Shown: positions 7,842-11,284 of the stretch, piece after piece | How positions within the stretch are numbered: position 1 is the first letter of the stretch | Layout: each line of letters opens with the position of its first letter | Assembly: GCA_030638455.1 (NCBI GenBank) | Contig: DAOWEP010000091.1 | Location: 1 to 11,284 of the forward strand | Length of the DNA stretch: 11,284 nt | Source of the DNA: Gammaproteobacteria bacterium | Lineage (GTDB): Bacteria > Pseudomonadota > Gammaproteobacteria > DAOWEP01 | Reading direction: 5' to 3' | Translations under genes and position numbers: made by a program | Notes under the pieces: model-generated | Seen by the model: only the letters and a program-made list of their open reading frames with translations | The model's database searches: none | Told to the model about the DNA's origin: nothing

Positions 7842-9314
7842 TTATTGGGTACGGTGCACATAAATTAATCCATCATAATTACCGTCCACAGCAAGCGTGT
7901 AACCATCAATGCTACTGGCCGCCGCATAAAAATGCTCCTCATACCATAAGGGTACATAAGGCAGTGTCATCAACAGTTCTTCCTGTAACTTTCTGTAAAC
8001 TTCAGCGCGTTCTGCCTGATCAACGCCCTTCTCTGCCTGTTCGATTAACTGATCTACTTTACTATTATTATACCTTCCCCGGTTAGCGCCGGCGGGCGGA
8101 ACGGCTGTACTATGAAATACATAGCGGAAGATATCCGGTGATTTTATCCCCACCCAGGAAAGGCTATACATCTGGAATCGACCTTCCTTGATATCACCAT
8201 AAAAAGTTGCCCAGTCATAACTTCTCAGGTCTACCTTAATCCCGACTTCAGCAAGCTGTTGCTGAATGATGGTAGCAATCCTTATTCTAAAGGGATCGCT
8301 GGATGTTTTATAGGTAATAGATAAGGGTTGGTCGACATTATATCCCAGCTTGCTCAACAACTCTCTGGCACGCCCGGGATTATATTCATATGCCTGTAGC
8401 GAAGGGTTACCTGCCCAATGGTCTGGCGGCAACAGCGCATTGGCCTTTCGGGTCTTCCCACCCATTACATACTTTATAATTTCATCTCGATTAATTGCAT
8501 ATGCGATCGCCTGCCTGACCCCATCAATTTTCAGAACGGGGTCCTGCGTATTAAAACCAATATAGGTAAAGTTGGAGCCACCCCTGTGGACCACTTTATG
8601 CCCATCCTGTTTCTCAAGATAGGATACCAATTCCCTGGGCAGATCATTTTGCAGTAAATCGATTTCCCCTCGCAGCAGTTTGAGCACGCGTACCGTGGCA
8701 TCCCCCACGTGTATAAATTCAAAGATCTGGTTATCTGATCGTCGTTTTAGCCTGATCAGTCCGTCTTCCGGCCAGTCCAGAAAACTAAACTCCCCACTGC
8801 CCATAGACATCCTGTCAAACTTTCTGCCCGACTGAACTGCCTCAGCAGGAAGAATGCCAATAACAAGATAACCTGGAAATAACGGGTCTGGTCGATCCAG
8901 ATAAAAATCAATGGTATCTTCATCAACCACCCGGATATCACGGATCAGGGATATTGAAGCACGATGCGGAGAGGCATTTTCCGATTTCAGGATATAATCA
9001 TAAGTGGCCTTAACATCCGCTGTGCTCAGGCTTTTATTCTTCTGGAAACGACTGTTCTGAAACTGCCTGCCGTTCTCTTTCAGGCTGAAACGATAATGAA
9101 CGGGCGTGAGCGCTTCCCAGCTAGCCAGTGACGGGATCGGCCTTGAGGAATCATCAAAATCAACCAGGCGGTGATACAGCAGGCGATTGAGTCGGGCAGA
9201 CGCTGCATCGGTCGCGAATCTTGGGTCAAGGCTTATAGGTGCACTGGACAGCCCAAAGCGGATAGCATCATCAGGCTGCTTCGCACAGGATGACAACAGA
9301 GCCGAAACAAGCAC
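7842..9314 (-). CDS. Peptide-type ABC transporter solute-binding lipoprotein (SBP family 5)
   Basis: This is an extracytoplasmic binding protein of the DppA/OppA type (SBP_bac_5), the capture subunit for the two permeases downstream. With the GTG start at 9314 it has 490 residues and begins MLVSALLSSC. LSSC is a lipobox with Cys10 as lipidation site, and Ala follows Cys, so there is no Asp retention signal. The mature protein opens with FGLSSAPISLDPRFATDAAS, typical of the family. YIGFNTQDPVLKIDGVRQAI and later blocks also match. The GTG start leaves only nine residues before Cys and no positive charge. The same frame continues upstream without stop and encodes SKKFCCSFVSIILWV, a proper charged and hydrophobic signal peptide. 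The only start fitting this is ATT at 9380, which would give 512 residues. The coordinates here use the conventional GTG. Confidence 0.88.
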   Translation of the reverse strand: MLVSALLSSCAKQPDDAIRFGLSSAPISLDPRFATDAASARLNRLLYHRLVDFDDSSRPIPSLASWEALTPVHYRFSLKENGRQFQNSRFQKNKSLSTADVKATYDYILKSENASPHRASISLIRDIRVVDEDTIDFYLDRPDPLFPGYLVIGILPAEAVQSGRKFDRMSMGSGEFSFLDWPEDGLIRLKRRSDNQIFEFIHVGDATVRVLKLLRGEIDLLQNDLPRELVSYLEKQDGHKVVHRGGSNFTYIGFNTQDPVLKIDGVRQAIAYAINRDEIIKYVMGGKTRKANALLPPDHWAGNPSLQAYEYNPGRARELLSKLGYNVDQPLSITYKTSSDPFRIRIATIIQQQLAEVGIKVDLRSYDWATFYGDIKEGRFQMYSLSWVGIKSPDIFRYVFHSTAVPPAGANRGRYNNSKVDQLIEQAEKGVDQAERAEVYRKLQEELLMTLPYVPLWYEEHFYAAASSIDGYTLAVDGNYDGLIYVHRTQ

Positions 9315-9377
9315 CCATAGAATGATGGATACAAAAGAGCAACAAAACTTCTTGCTAGTGTAAAACCTTGCCCGTGT

Positions 9378-9380
9378 AAT
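9378..9380 (-). other. Candidate non-canonical ATT start codon of the solute-binding lipoprotein
   Basis: Translation from this ATT gives MTRARFYTSKKFCCSFVS and then the lipobox, a complete lipoprotein signal peptide. Between the upstream in-frame stop and the GTG at 9314 there is no ATG, GTG, TTG or CTG codon in this frame. ATT initiation is rare but known, for example in infC. A sequencing error in an original ATG is the main alternative. Confidence 0.4.
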
Positions 9381-9386
9381 GGTCGT

Positions 9387-9392
9387 TCCCTT
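9387..9392 (-). promoter_or_regulatory. Shine-Dalgarno-like AAGGGA ahead of the ATT codon
   Basis: AAGGGA lies six bases before the ATT at 9380, good spacing for initiation there. No comparable site precedes the GTG at 9314, where the sequence reads ATCATTCTATGG. This is the local evidence that decides between the two starts. Confidence 0.4.
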
Positions 9393-9395
9393 TTT

Positions 9396-9424
9396 ATTAT
9401 ATTGTTCTTATCAAAGAGTACTAA
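9396..9424 (-). promoter_or_regulatory. Possible sigma-70 promoter for the transporter-nagZ gene run
   Basis: On the minus strand a perfect TATAAT (9401-9396) lies 17 bases after TTAGTA (9424-9419), a poor -35 match (three of six). Transcription would begin near 9389, inside or just before the AAGGGA site, so the leader to the ATT would be only about ten bases. The -10 could be chance in AT-rich DNA. A 10-base palindrome, ACTAATTAGT (9420-9429), overlaps the -35 position. Confidence 0.25.
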
Positions 9425-9462
9425 TTAGTGTCTGAACGAAAACCCTCATTCTTCACAATTCA

Positions 9463-9582
9463 CGTCATTCCGGCGAACGCCTATATGGACGTAGGCGGTA
9501 GAGCGACGCAGGATGCCAAAGCCGAGGCCGGAATCTATTAACTCATTGAACTTCATGGATCCCGGCCTTCGCCGGGATGACG
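9463..9582. repeat. 120-base REP/MITE-like element with terminal inverted repeats
   Basis: The ends are inverted repeats: CGTCATTCCGGCGAA (9463-9477) and the complement of TTCGCCGGGATGACG (9568-9582), matching at 14 of 15 positions. This CGTCATTCC/GGGATGACG pattern is a well-known dispersed palindromic repeat type in proteobacteria. The right part forms a perfect 8-bp hairpin, ATCCCGGC (9559-9566), loop CTTC, GCCGGGAT (9571-9578). In the left part CGCCTA (9478-9483) pairs with TAGGCG (9492-9497). It encodes no protein and sits upstream of the binding-protein gene. The right hairpin has no following T-run on either strand, so it is not a standard intrinsic terminator. Confidence 0.75.
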
Positions 9583-9643
9583 ACAAATAGAGTTTCCATT
9601 CAGGCACTAATTAACTGCAATCAATTACAATCAGCTGACTTGT

Positions 9644-10123
9644 TTACCAGTCTTTATAGGGCTGGGAAACCAGACAAACATTATAATAACGGGCATCATC
9701 CGTTACCTCTTCACCCAGCCAATCCGGCTTATCAAAGGTTTCATCCGTTGACTGCAATTCTAACTCTGCAACCACAAGCCCATCATTATCCTTTTCAAAG
9801 ACATCAATCTCCCAGGTATGGGAGCCATGACCAAGCTTATAACGGGTCTTTTCAATCAGTGGCCAGATACAGAGCTTGTCGAGCATTTCCTCTGCATCAT
9901 CGATGCTAATCGGGTATTCGTATTCTTTGCGGAGCATATCGAGCGTTGCGCTTTTGATATTAATATTGGCCTTGTCGCCCTCAATCCTCACCCTGACAGA
10001 GGCCCGAATCTTGTCTGGGCCGATGTCCACAAGATATCCCTGACGAAAATGCACGCCCTCCTCGGCTGATTTACGCCATGAATCGTCTTTGAGTAAAAAT
10101 TTTCGCTCAATTTCTGTTGCCAT
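9644..10123 (-). CDS. CYTH-domain protein, probable inorganic triphosphatase
   Basis: CYTH proteins form a tunnel fold that binds triphosphates and divalent metal. Short bacterial members such as the Nitrosomonas europaea enzyme hydrolyse inorganic triphosphate, while others are class IV adenylate cyclases. The N-terminal signature ExExK is intact as EIERK (4-8). Conserved basic residues follow in VRVRI (43-47), NIKS (55-58) and EKTRY (91-95), and acidic metal ligands in EIDVF (105-109) and AELEL (119-123). The length of 159 residues matches the single-domain type, with no C-terminal CHAD domain. The residue pattern near the start resembles triphosphatases, but the substrate is inferred. The ATG at 10123 has only a weak AGGTT ten bases upstream. 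It is separated from the transporter run by about 260-330 bases with a repeat element, so it is probably a separate unit. It also borders the integron cassette region. Confidence 0.87.
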   Translation of the reverse strand: MATEIERKFLLKDDSWRKSAEEGVHFRQGYLVDIGPDKIRASVRVRIEGDKANINIKSATLDMLRKEYEYPISIDDAEEMLDKLCIWPLIEKTRYKLGHGSHTWEIDVFEKDNDGLVVAELELQSTDETFDKPDWLGEEVTDDARYYNVCLVSQPYKDW

Positions 10124-10404
10124 ACTGTTTCAACCTGATAAAAAATAGCCAATATAGGAATGTGATGATCTTATAATACAGCCATTCTCTAAATCAAACT
10201 ACATATAAACAATGCGTTATAAATTGCCATTTTTATTGGTTCTTTTAGCTATCAATCAAGAATTTCGTTCAACAATAGATGGGCATCTCCATTAAGAGCT
10301 CCAAACATACAAAATACATGGAAATAAGCGGTAGGGAAAATGGGATATACGGAATGCACGATATACAATATATTCCGTTCTTTATACTTAACTGTTAGGC
10401 CTCT
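10124..10404. other. AT-rich gene-free stretch between the CYTH gene and the first cassette gene
   Basis: No credible coding region is seen; the longest plus-strand frame with an ATG near its right end is 39 codons (10279-10398) and lacks a ribosome binding site. The stretch contains an inverted repeat, ACGGAAT (10349-10355) with ATTCCGT (10372-10378). It also contains a weak attC-like half site, AACAATGCGTTATAA (10208-10222), and a TATACT (10383-10388) that could be a -10 for the cassette gene, but without a matching -35. No integrase gene is present. Confidence 0.6.
10394..10400 (+). other. Integron crossover site GTTAGGC (left boundary of cassette)
   Basis: G/TTAGGC is the classic core site cut between G and T by integron integrases. 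Here it lies five bases before the ATG of the DUF2971 gene and is the exact complement of the R'' box GCCTAAC in the attC downstream. The flanking sequence to the left shows neither a clear attI nor a complete attC. Confidence 0.75.
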
Positions 10405-11180
10405 ATGAGTAAAGAGAATATTATACCTGTATGGCGTTATATGAGCTTTGCCAAGTTTGTTTGGGCTATTCAGAATAAGTGTTTATGGTTGTCACGTGCT
10501 GATTTATTAGGTGATCCGTGGGAAATCAGTCTTTCTGGAAAACAACTACAGCTTGTAATTGATCGTCATCCTATTACTCCTATTGATGAAGCACCAAAAG
10601 AAACGGCAGAGGAAAGAGCTAAAAGAATTATAGACTTATGGAGAAATAATACATTTATTAGTTGCTGGAATAAGACTCCGCATGAATCTAATGCATTATG
10701 GCAAATCTATTGTAAAAATACAGAAGGAGTTGTGCTTCAAACAACGTATGAAAAATTAAATTTAATTAAGAGTCAGCATTCATTGCATTCTGTTGCCTAC
10801 CCAATACCAGGTAGTAATAAAAGGACACCCACACACACAGACCTTGTCACTAAAAAACGACCCATGTTTAGCTATGAAGAAGAGGTGCGCATAGTCTACT
10901 ATGATGAAAACAACGAAACCGGAGCAACTGATGGTGTTCGATTAAATTTTGATTTTGAAAAACTCATTGAGTCAGTACGAGTTCATCCAGAAGCAGATAA
11001 ATCATTCTTTGATGCTGTTCAGAATATTGTTAAAACATATGCACCAAAATTTGTGGGTAATGTAGCATGGTCAGATATGAAGTTGGGTCCGCCATTTTAA
11101 TAAATGTATCAACGCGGCCTAACACGGCGCTCCACCCGACCGTTCACCGCTACGCGGTTTCCGTCGGGTGAGCTTAGACG
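10395..11180 (+). mobile_element. Complete integron gene cassette carrying a DUF2971-family gene
   Basis: The 786-base unit runs from T of G/TTAGGC (10394-10400) to G of G/TTAGAA (11180-11186). It holds one gene in the standard orientation, with only ten bases before the ATG and attC immediately after the stop. When circular, its attC would carry R'' GCCTAAC and R' GTTAGGC, a perfect complementary pair, which is the formal hallmark of a cassette. Base composition is visibly more AT-rich than in the mfd to nagZ region, consistent with transfer. Confidence 0.85.
10405..11100 (+). CDS. DUF2971-family protein in an integron cassette
   Basis: The 231-residue protein resembles the DUF2971 family, whose biochemical function I do not know. 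Family-like segments are the opening VWRYMSFAKFVWAIQNKCLWLSR split over 9-31, SRADLLGDPWE (30-40), SCWNKTPHESNALWQIYCKN (86-105), EGVVLQTTYEKL (107-118) and MFSYEEEVRIVYY (154-166). No signal peptide or transmembrane segment is seen, so it is probably cytoplasmic. The start is ATG at 10405, just after the GTTAGGC crossover site; the upstream AGG five bases away is a weak ribosome binding site, usual for cassette genes that rely on an external promoter. The stop is TAA, followed directly by further stops and an attC. DUF2971 genes are often found in cassettes and variable genome islands. A defence or stress role is possible but unproved. Confidence 0.85.
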   Translation: MSKENIIPVWRYMSFAKFVWAIQNKCLWLSRADLLGDPWEISLSGKQLQLVIDRHPITPIDEAPKETAEERAKRIIDLWRNNTFISCWNKTPHESNALWQIYCKNTEGVVLQTTYEKLNLIKSQHSLHSVAYPIPGSNKRTPTHTDLVTKKRPMFSYEEEVRIVYYDENNETGATDGVRLNFDFEKLIESVRVHPEADKSFFDAVQNIVKTYAPKFVGNVAWSDMKLGPPF

Positions 11181-11186
11181 TTAGAA
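11117..11186 (+). other. attC recombination site (59-base element) of the DUF2971 cassette
   Basis: R'' is GCCTAAC (11117-11123) and R' is GTTAGAA (11180-11186). Between them GCTC (11129-11132) and ACCCGAC (11134-11140) pair with GTCGGGT and GAGC (11163-11173), leaving C11133 unpaired as an extrahelical base, a normal attC trait. The tip has a second stem, ACCGC (11146-11150) with GCGGT (11154-11158), closing loop TAC. Size (70 bases), imperfect palindrome and conserved ends all fit attC. The recombinogenic form would be the folded bottom strand. Confidence 0.9.
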
Positions 11187-11193
11187 AAATATA

Positions 11194-11284
11194 ATGTTTA
11201 ATAAAAGCAACATAGGAATCTATACTGGTTTGTTATCTATGATAATAGCATCCGCTATATTTTATTTTGATACGCGCTCATCTA
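11194..11284 (+). CDS. Start of a small membrane protein in the next cassette (3' end outside window)
   Basis: An ATG at 11194, eight bases after the attC R' box, opens a frame that stays open to the window end (30 codons). The translation starts MFNKSNIGIYTGLLSMIIAS and continues AIFYFDTRSS. Residues 8-25 are hydrophobic and could be a signal anchor or first transmembrane segment, with a positively charged N-terminus. The position directly after attC is where the gene of a second cassette should begin. No family can be assigned from so short a piece. An obvious ribosome binding site is absent (upstream is A/T-rich). Confidence 0.5.
   Translation, partial: MFNKSNIGIYTGLLSMIIASAIFYFDTRSS

Larger units (their letters stand above)
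2492..9314 (-). other. Probable seven-gene minus-strand operon
   Basis: Seven genes run in one direction: binding protein, DppB-like, DppC-like, nagZ, MscS-family channel, hpt and methylthioinosine phosphorylase. Intergenic distances are 19, -4, 28, 76, 16 and 28 bases. Most starts have a clear purine-rich Shine-Dalgarno sequence, and I see no terminator hairpin in any gap. The 76-base gap before the MscS-family gene could divide it into two units. Co-transcription is inferred from spacing only. Confidence 0.6.

Noticed and set aside
9559..9578. Perfect 8-bp GC-rich hairpin as an intrinsic terminator for the CYTH gene
   Set aside because: It is part of the inverted-repeat element and no T-run follows on the minus strand.
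10172..10177. TATAAT on the plus strand as promoter of the cassette gene
   Set aside because: No -35 match at 16-18 bases upstream, and it lies over 220 bases from the gene in AT-rich DNA.
10279..10398. A 39-codon plus-strand frame starting MGISIKSSKH and ending at the TAG inside GTTAGGC
   Set aside because: No ribosome binding site, no recognisable motif, and its stop is formed by the recombination site, so a chance frame is more likely.
10408..10700. Toxin-antitoxin pair in the cassette
   Set aside because: Only one gene of 231 codons is present and it resembles DUF2971, not a toxin or antitoxin family.
1..11284. CRISPR arrays, tRNA or rRNA genes
   Set aside because: No regularly spaced direct repeats and no tRNA or rRNA-like sequences were recognised on either strand.

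Overview
The window is chromosomal DNA from a gammaproteobacterium; species cannot be fixed from this sequence. The best lineage clue is gene order. mfd followed by csiV, then an S-methyl-5'-thioinosine phosphorylase and nagZ, is the neighbourhood I recall from Pseudomonas and relatives, here with hpt, an MscS channel and a peptide-type ABC transporter added.

Layout. Bases 2-1333 (+) encode the C-terminal part of Mfd, cut by the window edge. Bases 1373-2443 (+) encode the exported CsiV-family protein. These genes converge on a seven-gene minus-strand run (9314 down to 2492): solute-binding lipoprotein, two DppB/DppC-type permeases, NagZ, an MscS-family channel, hypoxanthine phosphoribosyltransferase and methylthioinosine phosphorylase. 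The gaps are 19, -4, 28, 76, 16 and 28 bases, so it is probably one operon or two overlapping units. Within it, the phosphorylase should release hypoxanthine that Hpt converts to IMP. NagZ works in peptidoglycan recycling beside a peptide importer that has no ATPase gene in view. The lipoprotein signal peptide is complete only if translation starts at a non-canonical ATT codon (9380).

Bases 9381-9643 are non-coding. They hold a promoter-like sequence and a 120-base repeat (9463-9582) with 15-base terminal inverted repeats. A minus-strand CYTH-domain protein, probably an inorganic triphosphatase, follows at 9644-10123.

The right end is accessory DNA. From 10395 to 11180 there is a complete integron gene cassette: a GTTAGGC crossover site, a DUF2971-family gene and a well-formed attC site. 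The attC R'' box (GCCTAAC) is the exact complement of the cassette's left boundary, as expected for a genuine cassette. A second cassette begins at 11181 with the start of a small membrane protein. No integrase gene lies on the left, where one is normally found, so this is either an attC cluster lacking an integrase or an integron that has lost or separated from its integrase. The 281 bases between the CYTH gene and the cassette gene are AT-rich and hold no convincing gene. This cassette junction is the most interesting part of the window.
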